Part shown: positions 10,195 to 20,364 of the stretch, piece by piece
How positions within the stretch are numbered: position 1 is the first letter of the stretch
Layout of the letters: each line of letters starts with the position of its first letter
Assembly (NCBI GenBank): GCA_017303355.1
Contig: JAFLCU010000015.1
Span: forward strand, 34,945 to 98,944
Length of the DNA: 64,000 nucleotides
Direction of reading: 5' to 3'
Source: Caulobacterales bacterium
GTDB taxonomy: Bacteria > Pseudomonadota > Alphaproteobacteria > Caulobacterales > Aquidulcibacteraceae
The notes under the pieces: model-generated
The model's input: only the letters and a program-made list of their open reading frames with translations
Database searches by the model: none
What the model was told of the DNA's origin: nothing
Made by a program: the position numbers and the translations under genes

Positions 10195-12552
10195 ATGACA
10201 TTGTGTTCGCTGGCGCGGCGTGTGCGCTCAACCTCATTTGGCTTGAACACGATGATCGCCGGCAACGTCAAAGCTGTTCACTACAAGAACGACTTGCGCC
10301 GCCTGACGGCGCTGATCGGCGCCGCGCTTGCGATTTTCGGCGTCGCGATCATGGCGATCGTCGCTTATGCCGGCTTTACGGCTAACCAGGCCGCGATCGC
10401 TCGCGAGCGGCAACTCGTTGAAAATGCTCTGGATCAGAGCGTCAGCCGGGTGCTGGACCAGCAGAAGGCGATCGCCTGGTGGGATGACGCCGTCATCAAC
10501 GCGCAAGCCCGCCCGATGGATCTCGACTGGCTCGAGACCAATATCGGCGTTTATTTCAACGAAACTTACGGCCACGACGAAATCTTCATCGTCGATAGCG
10601 AAAATCGCCCCGTTTACGCGAACGTCGATGGCCAGTTGGCCAACCCGATCGCTGCTTATGGCGCGCGTCGGGAGGTGTTGGACCAACTGGTCGCCGAGGC
10701 GCGCCGCGGCGCCGATGGGCATCTGCGTTCGCGCGACCGCGCGTTCGTGGAAAGCCAGAGCAATTATCGCGCGCTGCTTGGCGCAAGCTTCGGCCGCTGG
10801 GGCGGCCACATCATGAGCATTGACGGCCAGCCGGCTGTCGTCGCCGCGCTTTCGATCGTGCCGAACCTCGATGCTGAATTGCTGCGCGGCGAGCCGCACC
10901 TGCTGGTCAGCATCGTGCGCATCGATGAGACGTTCATGACCGAAGTCGGCGGCTCGCTGCTGATCTCGGACCTGACCGTGACCGAGGACTCGCCGCATCG
11001 CTCGAACCTGCTGTCCGATCGCTTCGTGGCCGATGACGGCGCGGCGCTTGGCTATTTGAATTGGACGCCACAGCGCCCCGGCCGTGCTTTGCTCCTTTTC
11101 ATCCTGCCGCTGGTTGGCCTGGGGGTGATGGGCGCGGGCCTGCTGACCTGGCTCATGGTGCAGCGCTTGAAGCGCGCGTCGGGCGAACTCGCCGACCGCG
11201 AAGCGGATTCGCGCCATCAGGCGCAGCACGATTCACTGTCGGGCTTGCCAAATCGTCCGCATTTCGTGGGGCGCCTTCAGGATGCGCTCGATGAACTGAT
11301 CCAGTCGCGCAACAATGGCCGCGTGGTGGTGGCCTACATCGACGTCGACCGCTTCAAGGACATCAACGACACGATGGGCCACCAGGCGGGCGATGCGCTG
11401 ATCATGGCGGTGGCCGAGCGCCTGCAGGCAGCGATTGGGCCGCAAGATTTCCTGGCGCGTTTTGGCGGCGACGAATTCGCCGTCATGCGTCAGGCCAACG
11501 GGCCGCACGCCGGCGCCGATCTCATCGCGCGGCTTCGCACCGCGTTTGAAGATGCGTTCGATCTTTATGGTCAGCATATCCGCATGACCGCCTCGATCGG
11601 CATCTCGATGGCGCCGGAGCACGGCGGCTCGCCGGCCGAACTCATGCGCCACGCCGATATCGCGCTCTATCAGGGCAAGAACAAAGGCCGCGATTGTGCG
11701 ATGATGTTCTGCGCCGAGATGGCCGCGGAGGTGGAGCAGCGCCGCGAAATCGAACTCGATCTGCACGCGGCGCTCCAGGCGGGCGACCTGCAGCTGCATT
11801 ATCAGCCGCTGATGTCCTGCGCCGGCGGCCGCGTGACGGGCGTTGAAGCCCTGTTGCGCTGGAACCATCCGACGAAGGGCCCGCTCTCGCCGGGCGTGTT
11901 CGTGCCGATCGCCGAAGAGGCGGGCATCATGCCGTCGCTGGGCGCCTATGTGCTCGAGCGCGCGTTTGAAGAGGCCAAGCTCTGGCCGGACCTCGACGTG
12001 GCGATCAATCTGTCGCCGGTGCAGTTCCGCCACGTCGATCTGCCTGAATTGCTCGCCGAATTGCTGGCGAAGCATGCCATCGACCCGCGCCGCATCGTGC
12101 TCGAGGTGACCGAAGGCGTGCTGATGGAATCGACGGAGCGCAACCGTCAGATTCTCGACGCCGTGCGCGGCATGGGCTTCAAGGTCGCGCTGGATGATTT
12201 CGGCACCGGCTATTCGTCGTTGCGCTATCTCTGCGATTTCCGCTTCGACAAGATCAAGATCGACCGCGCCTTCGTGACGGGCATCCATGAGCGCAAACGC
12301 GCCATGACGATCATTCAATCGGTGGTCACGCTCGGACGCGGCCTTGGCATGGATATCGTCGCGGAGGGGGTGGAGACGGAAGCTGAAGCCTCGGTGATGC
12401 GCCTGGTGGGCGTGACGGAGCTGCAGGGCTTCTTTTTCTCGCAGGCGGTCCCGGCCAGCGACGTGGCGCCCCTGGTGGCCAAGCTGAGCCCGCCGCGCGA
12501 CGCGGCCGCGGCGGCTGTCGTCACCCCGCGCCGCCTTCACCGGCAGTCCTGA
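10195..12552 (+). CDS. CHASE4-GGDEF-EAL membrane c-di-GMP enzyme
   Basis: About 785 residues. A membrane helix (about 42-65) is followed by a periplasmic sensor region with AIAWWDDAVINA near its start, as in CHASE4 domains. A second helix (about 302-326) leads to GGDEF (GGDEF at 424-428, intact) and EAL (EAL at 551-553, intact, with NLSPVQ, EVTEG, DDFGTGYS, KIDRAF and AEGVE). No RxxD inhibition site is seen before GGDEF (IGPQDFLARF). Start choice is uncertain: ATG 10195 has AGAGG only 2 nt away, and ATG 10252 is possible. The gene stands alone after an AT-rich promoter region and precedes a large surface protein, a common kind of c-di-GMP target. Confidence 0.9.
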   Translation: MTLCSLARRVRSTSFGLNTMIAGNVKAVHYKNDLRRLTALIGAALAIFGVAIMAIVAYAGFTANQAAIARERQLVENALDQSVSRVLDQQKAIAWWDDAVINAQARPMDLDWLETNIGVYFNETYGHDEIFIVDSENRPVYANVDGQLANPIAAYGARREVLDQLVAEARRGADGHLRSRDRAFVESQSNYRALLGASFGRWGGHIMSIDGQPAVVAALSIVPNLDAELLRGEPHLLVSIVRIDETFMTEVGGSLLISDLTVTEDSPHRSNLLSDRFVADDGAALGYLNWTPQRPGRALLLFILPLVGLGVMGAGLLTWLMVQRLKRASGELADREADSRHQAQHDSLSGLPNRPHFVGRLQDALDELIQSRNNGRVVVAYIDVDRFKDINDTMGHQAGDALIMAVAERLQAAIGPQDFLARFGGDEFAVMRQANGPHAGADLIARLRTAFEDAFDLYGQHIRMTASIGISMAPEHGGSPAELMRHADIALYQGKNKGRDCAMMFCAEMAAEVEQRREIELDLHAALQAGDLQLHYQPLMSCAGGRVTGVEALLRWNHPTKGPLSPGVFVPIAEEAGIMPSLGAYVLERAFEEAKLWPDLDVAINLSPVQFRHVDLPELLAELLAKHAIDPRRIVLEVTEGVLMESTERNRQILDAVRGMGFKVALDDFGTGYSSLRYLCDFRFDKIKIDRAFVTGIHERKRAMTIIQSVVTLGRGLGMDIVAEGVETEAEASVMRLVGVTELQGFFFSQAVPASDVAPLVAKLSPPRDAAAAAVVTPRRLHRQS

Positions 12553-12749
12553 CCAACTGCCTTTGCCGCGCCGCGGCCTCGTTTCGCCAATGCGACGAGT
12601 CTTTGACGTTGCTCACTTATCCATGCGCTTCGTCGACTTTCCGTGCGTGCGCCCGGCTATGGACAAAATTCGGCAAAGTCGGCATGCCAACCAAGCGCGT
12701 GGTCTGGGGGCGCCCCCGGCCGCGACACGCGGGGTGAAGATCGGGTAGG

Positions 12750-12773
12750 TCCGCCGAAGGGCCGCCCGGCGGA
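12750..12773 (+). promoter_or_regulatory. Hairpin in the leader of the autotransporter gene
   Basis: TCCGCCG/CGGCGGA, a perfect 7-bp stem with a 10-nt loop, lies 57 nt before the ATG at 12831. It could act on the mRNA leader or end transcription from upstream. No good -10/-35 pair was found in 12553-12830, which is otherwise GC-rich and without a supported gene. Confidence 0.35.
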
Positions 12774-12830
12774 TGGCTTGAGGGGCCGTTCGCACCCGTC
12801 CCGCGCGATACGGAAGGGGACGGAACCGGC

Positions 12831-15800
12831 ATGCGCATCAATAAAGTTCAGCTCGCGGGTTTGGCGGTGGCGCTCGTAGGCGCCGCGGCGCAGGGCGCGC
12901 ACGCCGAAGACGTGACGATCACAACGTCGACCACGACGCCGCTGACGACATCCGATCCCAATCCGACGGCGCCAGTCGCGCCCGGCGACATTACGGTTGG
13001 CGACAATGGCACAATCACGGTCGGCGCCGGCCAGACGGCGATCACGGTCAACAGCAGCAATGATGTGACGGTGAGCACGGGCGGCACGATCGCGTCCAAC
13101 GACGCAAACAACGTCACAGGCATTCATCTGCTCGGCGGCAATTCCGGCAATGTGACTGTCGCGGGCGGCATTCGATTGCTTGAGTCCTACACGATTTCAG
13201 ACTCCGACAGCGATGGCGACGTGGATGGCCTCTACGCCACGGGCACGAACCGCGTCGGCCTGCTGCTCAATGGCGGGACTTTCACGGGCGATATTTCAGT
13301 TACGGGCGCCGTCAATATCGAAGGGCAAAATTCGGCGGGCATTCGCATTGAAAGCTTACTTGACGGTGATCTGACTTCGACCGGCGCCATGGTTGTGACC
13401 GGTGATAATTCATACGGCGTGCTCATCACGGGCGGCGCGGCGAACGGCGTCACCGGAGATGTCGTCGTCGGCAACATCACCGCGGCTGGCGCGGGAACGT
13501 CCGCCGTGGTCGTCGATGGTCAGATTGACGGCGAGTTGCGGATCGACGGCGCTCTGACGACAAACGCCTATCACTACACGACGCCGCCGGCGGATTTGTC
13601 GGATTTCGACGCGGATGATTATCTTCAGGCGGGCTCCGCGCTTGTCATCAATTATAGCGTGCTCGGCGGCGTCAGTATCGACGGCATCGGCGTCGAAGAT
13701 GACCTCGATGATGACGGCGATGGTCTCGATGACAATGGCGACGGCACCTCCGACGACACGGACGACGACGTCTCCTCGACGATCACTACCTATGGCTCGG
13801 CGCCCGCGATCCACATCCAGGCCGACCCATCGGCCAACCTGGTGCTTGGACCTTTGGCCCAAGGCGTAGCGGCGGGCTATGGTCTGCATGTTCGCGGGCC
13901 GGTGAGCGCGTTCGGCATTTACGATGGTTTCTCCGCGACGGCCATTCGCATCGAAGGCGATAGCGGCGGCTCGACGGTTGACACCTCTGACGGTGTCGCG
14001 ATCGACGGGACGGTTTCCGCCGGCGCGTCCGAAGCAAACGCCTACGGCGTCATTATCGGCGAAAACGCGACCGTGCCGAACCTGTTGGTGCGCGAGGCGC
14101 TTTACTCCAGCGCCAGTGGCGACCTCGGTTTTACCGCGTACGCCGTCGTCGTTCAGTCCGGCGCCAATGTCGCCTCGATCGAGAACACGGGCGCCATTGC
14201 TTCGAATTTCTTCGGCGAAACCGGCAATGCGGTGGTTATCGTCGATCAATCGAATACGGTGGCGACCATCACCAATTCTGGCTCGATCGTTGCGCGCATC
14301 ACCGCGACCGACGAGGATGTGACGGACGATATCCCGCCGCCAGCGATCACGGGATCGACGGTCGCGATTGACGTCTCGGCGTCGACGATTGACGTCACGC
14401 TTACGCAGCAACCGGATGTCGTGTTCAACGACGACGACGCGGACGATGATGATTCAACCATTCGTCCCGATACCGAGATCGTCGGCGATATTCTTTTTGG
14501 CTCGGGCAACGACACGTTCAATCTGCTCGCGGGCACGGTGGATGGCGATCTTTCCTTCGGCGCGGGCGCCGACACGTTCCTGATCGATGATGGAGCGGCC
14601 TATACGGGATCGCTGACAGACAGCGACGGCCAGCTGACGCTCAATGTCGTCGATGGCGCGCTCACGCACACCGGCGGTCAGCTTGATTTGACCACGGCGA
14701 CATTCGGCGCCGACGCGACGCTGGGCGTGACGATCTCTGAAACGCTGGGCCAAGGCACGATGATCGAGAGCTCCGGCACGATCACGTTCGCGGCGGGTTC
14801 GGTGATTGTGCCGACCGTGCCGGTTGGCTTGCCTGTCTCGGGCACGCATACGTTCTTGACCGCCAATGGCGGATTGATCGGCGCCTCGAACGTCACCGGC
14901 GCGGTGACGGGTGTTGGTTCGCCGTTCCTCTACAATCTCGCGATCGACACGGTGACCGGCGACGCCAATTCGCTGGAAGCCAGCTACATCATGAAGACGG
15001 CCACGGAACTGGGGCTGACGACCAACGAGACCAGCGTGTTCGCTGATCTGATCAACGCGCTGCGTCTGAACGATGATGCGGCGGCGGCGTTGTCGGCGCT
15101 GGCGAGCGAGGAAGAATTCTTTGACGCTTACGAAGACCTGATGCCGAGCTACGCCTCGGCAGCGGCCGAAGTCGCGACCACGGCGATCCAGCAAATGCAA
15201 AGCGCCACCAGCAACCGCATGGCGGCGACGCGTTTGCAGGGCTTGGATGAGGTCTCGGTCTGGGCGCAGGAGATCGGATATGGCCTGACGCGCACGCCGC
15301 CGACGGACAACGGTCAGGAATTCACCGGCGCCGGTTTCGGTTTGGCCTTCGGCATCGACGGGCCGCTCGATAATGGCGACCTGTTCGGTCTGTCGGCCTC
15401 GTTCCTCGCTTCGGAAGTCGAGGAAGAGGGGCGCCCTGAAGGCGAGATCGCCACCTGGTTTGGCCAACTCAACGCCTATCTCGGCACGGCGCAGGGGCCG
15501 ATCGATCTCGATTTCGTCGCGGGCCTGGGCGCCGGCAAAATGCAGTCGCGGCGCTTCGTGGAGATCGGCGACGATTTCGAGGCGCTCGCAGAGGCGGATT
15601 GGTGGGCGTTCGAAGGCCACGCCTCCGCGCGCGCGTCCGCGCCGATGGCGCTGACGGATTGGTTCATCGTGACGCCGCAAGCGCAACTCACATACGTGGC
15701 GTTGCAGGAGAGCAGCTACACCGAAGACGGCGGTGGCGTTGGCATCAATTACGATGTGGATGACGCGTTCTCGCAACGCCTCTGGGCGGACCTCGGCGTC

Positions 15801-16091
15801 GAATTCAGCGGCCGCTTTGGCCTGATGGGCGATGGTGTTGTCGCGCCGCGCATCTTCATCGGCTATCGCGCCAATGTGCTGGACGAAGCCGGCGAGCGCA
15901 CCATGCGCTTTGTCGATGGCGGTTCGGATTTCACGCTAGTGGATGATGAATTCGGTAGCGGCGGCGCGTTGGTCGGCATCGGCCTCGACGCAACCAACGG
16001 CTATTCGACCTTCTCGCTCGGCTACGAGGGCGAGTTCTCAGATCAGGTCGAGCGCCACAGCCTGAACGCGGCGATTCGCTTCCGCTTCTGA
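12831..16091 (+). CDS. Large autotransporter-type outer-membrane surface protein
   Basis: 1086 residues. A signal peptide (1-25, cut after AHA) is followed by a passenger of about 780 residues, rich in Gly, Thr, Val, Asn and Asp, with many short repeats such as GDISVTG and GDLTSTG that fit a beta-helix. An Asp-rich stretch near 285-320 (DDDGDGLDDNGDG) looks like calcium-binding loops. From about 804 the sequence turns into alternating amphipathic strands typical of a 12-strand autotransporter barrel, ending in RFRF with the terminal aromatic residue needed for outer-membrane insertion. A clear ribosome site (GGGGA) precedes ATG 12831. The likely role is surface adhesion or matrix formation; the target is unknown. 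Confidence 0.85.
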   Translation: MRINKVQLAGLAVALVGAAAQGAHAEDVTITTSTTTPLTTSDPNPTAPVAPGDITVGDNGTITVGAGQTAITVNSSNDVTVSTGGTIASNDANNVTGIHLLGGNSGNVTVAGGIRLLESYTISDSDSDGDVDGLYATGTNRVGLLLNGGTFTGDISVTGAVNIEGQNSAGIRIESLLDGDLTSTGAMVVTGDNSYGVLITGGAANGVTGDVVVGNITAAGAGTSAVVVDGQIDGELRIDGALTTNAYHYTTPPADLSDFDADDYLQAGSALVINYSVLGGVSIDGIGVEDDLDDDGDGLDDNGDGTSDDTDDDVSSTITTYGSAPAIHIQADPSANLVLGPLAQGVAAGYGLHVRGPVSAFGIYDGFSATAIRIEGDSGGSTVDTSDGVAIDGTVSAGASEANAYGVIIGENATVPNLLVREALYSSASGDLGFTAYAVVVQSGANVASIENTGAIASNFFGETGNAVVIVDQSNTVATITNSGSIVARITATDEDVTDDIPPPAITGSTVAIDVSASTIDVTLTQQPDVVFNDDDADDDDSTIRPDTEIVGDILFGSGNDTFNLLAGTVDGDLSFGAGADTFLIDDGAAYTGSLTDSDGQLTLNVVDGALTHTGGQLDLTTATFGADATLGVTISETLGQGTMIESSGTITFAAGSVIVPTVPVGLPVSGTHTFLTANGGLIGASNVTGAVTGVGSPFLYNLAIDTVTGDANSLEASYIMKTATELGLTTNETSVFADLINALRLNDDAAAALSALASEEEFFDAYEDLMPSYASAAAEVATTAIQQMQSATSNRMAATRLQGLDEVSVWAQEIGYGLTRTPPTDNGQEFTGAGFGLAFGIDGPLDNGDLFGLSASFLASEVEEEGRPEGEIATWFGQLNAYLGTAQGPIDLDFVAGLGAGKMQSRRFVEIGDDFEALAEADWWAFEGHASARASAPMALTDWFIVTPQAQLTYVALQESSYTEDGGGVGINYDVDDAFSQRLWADLGVEFSGRFGLMGDGVVAPRIFIGYRANVLDEAGERTMRFVDGGSDFTLVDDEFGSGGALVGIGLDATNGYSTFSLGYEGEFSDQVERHSLNAAIRFRF

Positions 16092-16160
16092 GCATCGGCG
16101 CGGCGGTGTTTAGGGCGCCACGCTTGACATCGTTTGCGAACGGCCTACCGCCATTGAGGC

Positions 16161-18482
16161 ATGGGATCGGGCCAGGACAATGACGCCGGCTCCGGCGTTG
16201 TTCATCGCGATGATGCGCTGACCACGCAATTGCTGGCCAGCCTCGAGAGCATGGCCGACGGCTACATGCTGATCGATGGCGATTGGCGCATCCTCTACGT
16301 CAACCGCGTCGTCGAAGCGCAAATGCAGCGCCCGCGCACCTCTCTCCACGGCAAGAATTTGTGGGAGGAGATCGATGTCGTCAAAGGCACGTTCGTGGAA
16401 GACGAGCTGCGCCGGGTCGCGCGCGAAGGCGCGGGCGCGGCGACGCTCGTGGAGTTCGACTATCCCGCGCTCGGCATCCGCATCGGCGTGCGCGCCTTCG
16501 CCACCGAGACTGGCGGCGTTGCGCTCTACATTGCCGACGTCACCGAGGCCTATGCCTTGCAGCAGCGGATGCGCTTGCTGCAAGGCGCGGTGTCGCGGCT
16601 GGAGGACATGATCGTCATTACCGAGGCGGCCGCGTCGGACGTGGCGACGCCGGGCATCGTCTTCGTGAACGAAGCATTTGAACGGCTCACTGGCTACACG
16701 TTCGAAGAGGTGAAGGGGCGCACGCCGCAATTCATGCGCGGCCCCGAGACAGATGTCGCGCAAGTGGAGCGCATGCGTCAGGCATTGAGCTTGGGCCACG
16801 CCGTGCGCGGCGAGTTGATCTTTTACACCAAAGCCGGCGAGAAGCTCTGGGTCGACATGCAGATGGCGCCGTTCCGCGCGCCGACCGGAAAGGCGACGCA
16901 TATCGTCATCGTGTCGCGCGAGATTTCGGCGCGCAAACGCGCGGAAGCTGAACTCAAGGAATCGACTGAACGTTTCCGTATCGTCGCACAGGCCACCGTG
17001 GACGTCGTCTGGGATTGGGATCTCAAGACCGACATGATCTGGTGGGGCGACGGCATGCGCGTGCGCTTCGGCTATAGATATGACGATAAACCCCAGATCG
17101 GCGAGTCGTGGGTGCAGCACATTCATCCCGATGATTCCGATCGCGTGGTGACAGGCATCCACGCCGCGATCGACGGCGTGTCGGAAAAGTGGAGCGATGA
17201 ATATCGCTTTGTGCGCGCCGATGGCTCGATCGCGCAGGTGGTCGATAGCGGCTACGTCATCCGCGATGAGGGCGGCATAGCCGTGCGCATGGTCGGCAGC
17301 ATGGTCGATGTGACCGAGCAGCGCGAATTGGAGGCGCAATTGCGCCAGTCGCAGCGGCTGGAGGCGGTGGGCCAGCTCACCGGCGGCGTCGCGCACGATT
17401 TCAACAATCTGCTCACGGTGATCCTGAGCAACGCCGAATTGCTGGAAACGCGGCTGGCGCACGATGAGCAGATGCATGCGCTGGCGGAAATGACCCGCAT
17501 CGCCGCCGAGCGCGGCGCGGAGCTGACAAGCCGCTTGCTGGCGTTCTCGCGCAGGCAAGCGCTGGACCCGAAGCCATCCAATATCGAAGCGCTGGCGCGC
17601 GGCATGGAGGGGCTGCTGCGGCGCGCGCTGGGTGAGCAGATCGAATTGCGTATCGAGGCGGCCGAGGATTTGTGGGATGCGCTGATCGATCCGCTGCAGC
17701 TTGAAAGCGCCATCCTCAATCTTTGTATCAATGCGCGTGACGCGATGCCGGATGGCGGTACGGTCAGCATTGAATTGGCGAATGTCTGTTTGGGTGCGGA
17801 CGTGGCCGGCGGCGAGCGCGGCGAATACGTCATGGTGTGCGTCGCCGATACGGGCACGGGCATGGACGAGGCGACGATCGCGCGCGCGTTCGAACCGTTT
17901 TTCACGACCAAGGAAATCGGCAAGGGCTCCGGGCTCGGCTTGTCGATGGTGTATGGGTTCGTGACGCAATCGAAGGGCCGCGTCGAGATCGACTCGCGAT
18001 TAGGCGAAGGCACGCGGATCAAGCTCTATCTGCCGCGCGCCAAGGACGCGCGCCAGGCGCAACGCGAGGAGGCGCCGGAGGACGTTGTGATCGGCAACGA
18101 GCGAATCCTCCTGGTCGAGGATGATGATCTCGTGCGCGTGCAGGTCGCGGCCGAGTTGCGTGAACTTGGCTATCGCGTGGTGACGGCGCGCAACGGGCCC
18201 GAGGCGCTCCAGCTGTTGCGCGAGAAGGAGCCGTTCGACCTGCTCTTTACGGACGTCGTCATGCCGGGCGGCATGAATGGGCGGCAATTGGCCGAGGCGG
18301 CGCGCGCCATTCTGCCGACATTGCCGGTGCTCTATACGTCGGGAAATCCCGATATCGTGCTGGGCGAGGAGGGCCGCTTGGCGTCGGGCGTCCATCTGCT
18401 GCGCAAGCCGTACAGGCAGCGCGCACTTGCCGCGAAGCTGCGTGAAGCGCTGATCAATCACCGTTCGCAGAACGAGGCTTGA
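16161..18482 (+). CDS. PAS-domain hybrid histidine kinase with receiver
   Basis: 773 residues and no clear membrane segment, so probably cytoplasmic. Three PAS-like modules (about 15-130, 140-260, 270-390) precede the kinase. The second module reads GRTPQFMRGPETD, the same frame as the LOV signature GRNCRFLQG but with Pro where the flavin-binding Cys would be, so it is not a photoreceptor by that mechanism. The dimerisation helix has His412 in GGVAHDFNNLL; the ATPase domain has NLCINARDAMP, DTGTGM and GKGSGLGLSMVYG. The C-terminal receiver has acceptor Asp698 (LLFTDVVMPG). A TTGACA at 16124 has no matching -10. No cognate regulator lies beside it. Confidence 0.9.
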   Translation: MGSGQDNDAGSGVVHRDDALTTQLLASLESMADGYMLIDGDWRILYVNRVVEAQMQRPRTSLHGKNLWEEIDVVKGTFVEDELRRVAREGAGAATLVEFDYPALGIRIGVRAFATETGGVALYIADVTEAYALQQRMRLLQGAVSRLEDMIVITEAAASDVATPGIVFVNEAFERLTGYTFEEVKGRTPQFMRGPETDVAQVERMRQALSLGHAVRGELIFYTKAGEKLWVDMQMAPFRAPTGKATHIVIVSREISARKRAEAELKESTERFRIVAQATVDVVWDWDLKTDMIWWGDGMRVRFGYRYDDKPQIGESWVQHIHPDDSDRVVTGIHAAIDGVSEKWSDEYRFVRADGSIAQVVDSGYVIRDEGGIAVRMVGSMVDVTEQRELEAQLRQSQRLEAVGQLTGGVAHDFNNLLTVILSNAELLETRLAHDEQMHALAEMTRIAAERGAELTSRLLAFSRRQALDPKPSNIEALARGMEGLLRRALGEQIELRIEAAEDLWDALIDPLQLESAILNLCINARDAMPDGGTVSIELANVCLGADVAGGERGEYVMVCVADTGTGMDEATIARAFEPFFTTKEIGKGSGLGLSMVYGFVTQSKGRVEIDSRLGEGTRIKLYLPRAKDARQAQREEAPEDVVIGNERILLVEDDDLVRVQVAAELRELGYRVVTARNGPEALQLLREKEPFDLLFTDVVMPGGMNGRQLAEAARAILPTLPVLYTSGNPDIVLGEEGRLASGVHLLRKPYRQRALAAKLREALINHRSQNEA

Positions 18483-18535
18483 GCGCCCGCGCGCATCATG
18501 CATGAAATCGCCCAAACTGAGGTGGGTGGGCGAAC

Positions 18536-20275
18536 ATGATCGATCTTCGTGCTTTTATGATGGCGGGCGTGCTGCTGGCGGCGCCGGGCGCGCTGGCGCA
18601 AACGCCGAACAGCAGCGCCGATCAAAACTTGCGCGCGCTCTACGAGGCCGATTGGGCCTGGAGCATGCGCGAATACGGCCAGATCGATGACGGCGAAGGC
18701 GGCACGACCGAGGGGGGAACCCTGCCGCGCGTCGATGTCGCCTCACAAAGGCGGCGCTTGGCGCATTGGGAAGAAACGCTGGCTGCGGTGAACGCTATTC
18801 CCGCTGGCGAGCTGTCCGACGATGAGCGGATCAACGCGGCGGTGTTCCGCACCAATTTGGAGCAGGCGATCGCGGACGCGCGCTTCCGCGAATGGGAGAT
18901 GCCGTTCAACAGCGATTCCGCGTTCTGGACCTATCTGGCCGCGCGCTCGCCGATGCGCGATGCGCAGGCGTACCGGCGCTATATCAGCCGCATGCGCGAT
19001 ACGCGCCGCTATTTCCGCGAGCACATCGTCAATATGCGCGCGGGGCTGGCGCGCGGGTTCACGGTGCCGCGCGCAACGCTTGAAGGGCGCGATGGCTCGA
19101 TCGCTTCGTTCACCGAAGCGAACGTCGAGCGCAATCCGTTTTATGCATCCTTCCTGAATATGCCGGCGACGATCCCGGCGTCCGAACGCGCGGCGCTGCA
19201 GCGCGACGCGCAAGCGGCGATCCGCACAATCGTGATACCGGCGTACCAGGAGCTGCTGCGCTTCTATCGCGAGGAATATTTGCCGCGCGCCCGCACCACA
19301 ATCGGCGCCAACGCACTACCGGACGGTGACGCATATTATGCCGCGCAGATCCGCGAATACACCACGCTCGAGCTGAGCGCCGCGGAAATCCACCAGATCG
19401 GTCTGCGCGAGGTCGCGCGCATCGACGCGGAGATGGCCGTCACCATGCGCGAAACGGGCTTCAGCGGCACGATGGCGGAATTCATCGAATTTCTCCGCAC
19501 CGATCCGCAATTCTATGCGCGCACGCCCGATGAATTGATGATGACCTCCGCGTGGGTCGCCAAGCGCACCGATGAACGGATCGGCGAAGTGCTTGGGCTG
19601 CTGCCGCGCCGGCGCTTCGGCATCATTCCCGTGCCGGACGCGATCGCGCCGTTCTACACCGCCGGGCGCGGCGGTCTCGAGAATTGCATGATGAACACCT
19701 ACAATCTGCCGAGCCGTCCGCTCTACAATATCCCCGCGCTCACCTTGCACGAATGCGCGCCGGGGCACTCGCTGCAAGCGGCGCTGGCGGAAGAGCGCGA
19801 GGTGATGCCGGCGTTTCGCCGCAACACCTATTTCTCGGGTTATGGCGAAGGCTGGGGACTCTATTCCGAATATCTCGGCATCGAACTCGGCATCTATCGC
19901 ACGCCGTATGAGAATTTTGGCCGCCAGAGCTACGAGATGTGGCGCGCCGCGCGGCTCGTGATCGATACGGGCATCCATCAATATGGCTGGTCGCGCGCGC
20001 AAGCGATCGAATATCTCGCGAGCCATACCGCGCTTTCGCGTCATGAGGTCGAGACCGAGGTCGATCGCTATATCAGCTGGCCGGGGCAGGCGCTCGCGTA
20101 CAAGCTGGGCGAACTCACGATCCGCCGCTTGCGTACGGAAGCCGAGGCCGCGCTTGGCGAACGCTTCGATCGGCGCGCTTTCCACGATGCTATCCTCGCG
20201 CTTGGATCGGCGCCGCTGCCGGTGCTGGAAGAACGCATCGCCCGCTTCATCGAAGACGCGCGCGCCGCTCAATAA
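18536..20275 (+). CDS. DUF885-family secreted metallopeptidase-like protein
   Basis: 579 residues. The N terminus MIDLRAFMMAGVLLAAPGALAQ is a signal peptide cut near residue 22, so the protein is exported. The DUF885 signature HECAPGHSLQ starts at His405; His405, Glu406 and His411 are expected to bind zinc. The C-terminal half, with YGEGWGLYSEYLGIE and SWPGQALAYKLG, is also typical of the family. Length matches relatives (about 550-620). Members resemble M32-like peptidases, but few have a known substrate. It lies 53 nt after the hybrid kinase and before the promoter of the peptide cluster. Confidence 0.85.
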   Translation: MIDLRAFMMAGVLLAAPGALAQTPNSSADQNLRALYEADWAWSMREYGQIDDGEGGTTEGGTLPRVDVASQRRRLAHWEETLAAVNAIPAGELSDDERINAAVFRTNLEQAIADARFREWEMPFNSDSAFWTYLAARSPMRDAQAYRRYISRMRDTRRYFREHIVNMRAGLARGFTVPRATLEGRDGSIASFTEANVERNPFYASFLNMPATIPASERAALQRDAQAAIRTIVIPAYQELLRFYREEYLPRARTTIGANALPDGDAYYAAQIREYTTLELSAAEIHQIGLREVARIDAEMAVTMRETGFSGTMAEFIEFLRTDPQFYARTPDELMMTSAWVAKRTDERIGEVLGLLPRRRFGIIPVPDAIAPFYTAGRGGLENCMMNTYNLPSRPLYNIPALTLHECAPGHSLQAALAEEREVMPAFRRNTYFSGYGEGWGLYSEYLGIELGIYRTPYENFGRQSYEMWRAARLVIDTGIHQYGWSRAQAIEYLASHTALSRHEVETEVDRYISWPGQALAYKLGELTIRRLRTEAEAALGERFDRRAFHDAILALGSAPLPVLEERIARFIEDARAAQ

Positions 20276-20301
20276 AATTTCGCCGCGAACTTCCATGTGT
20301 A

Positions 20302-20328
20302 TTGACGCGCAACCCAAGGTTGTATATT
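20302..20328 (+). promoter_or_regulatory. Promoter of the proline-rich peptide cluster
   Basis: TTGACG at 20302-20307 and TATATT at 20323-20328 with a 15-nt spacer, inside a locally AT-rich patch after the DUF885 gene. Transcription would start near 20335, about 30 nt before the ATG at 20365. The spacer is short, but both boxes are good, so the cluster 20365-22460 seems to have its own start. Confidence 0.5.
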
Positions 20329-20364
20329 GAACAAAGCGTTGGGTGCGCTTTGGGAGATAGCGTC

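Noticed and set aside
14454..15776. Long minus-strand frame inside the autotransporter gene
   Set aside because: Arg/Glu-rich, no recognisable domain; the plus strand has a clear barrel domain.
16124..16152. TTGACA as promoter of the PAS hybrid kinase
   Set aside because: No acceptable -10 at 16-18 nt spacing (sequence there is CTACCG).
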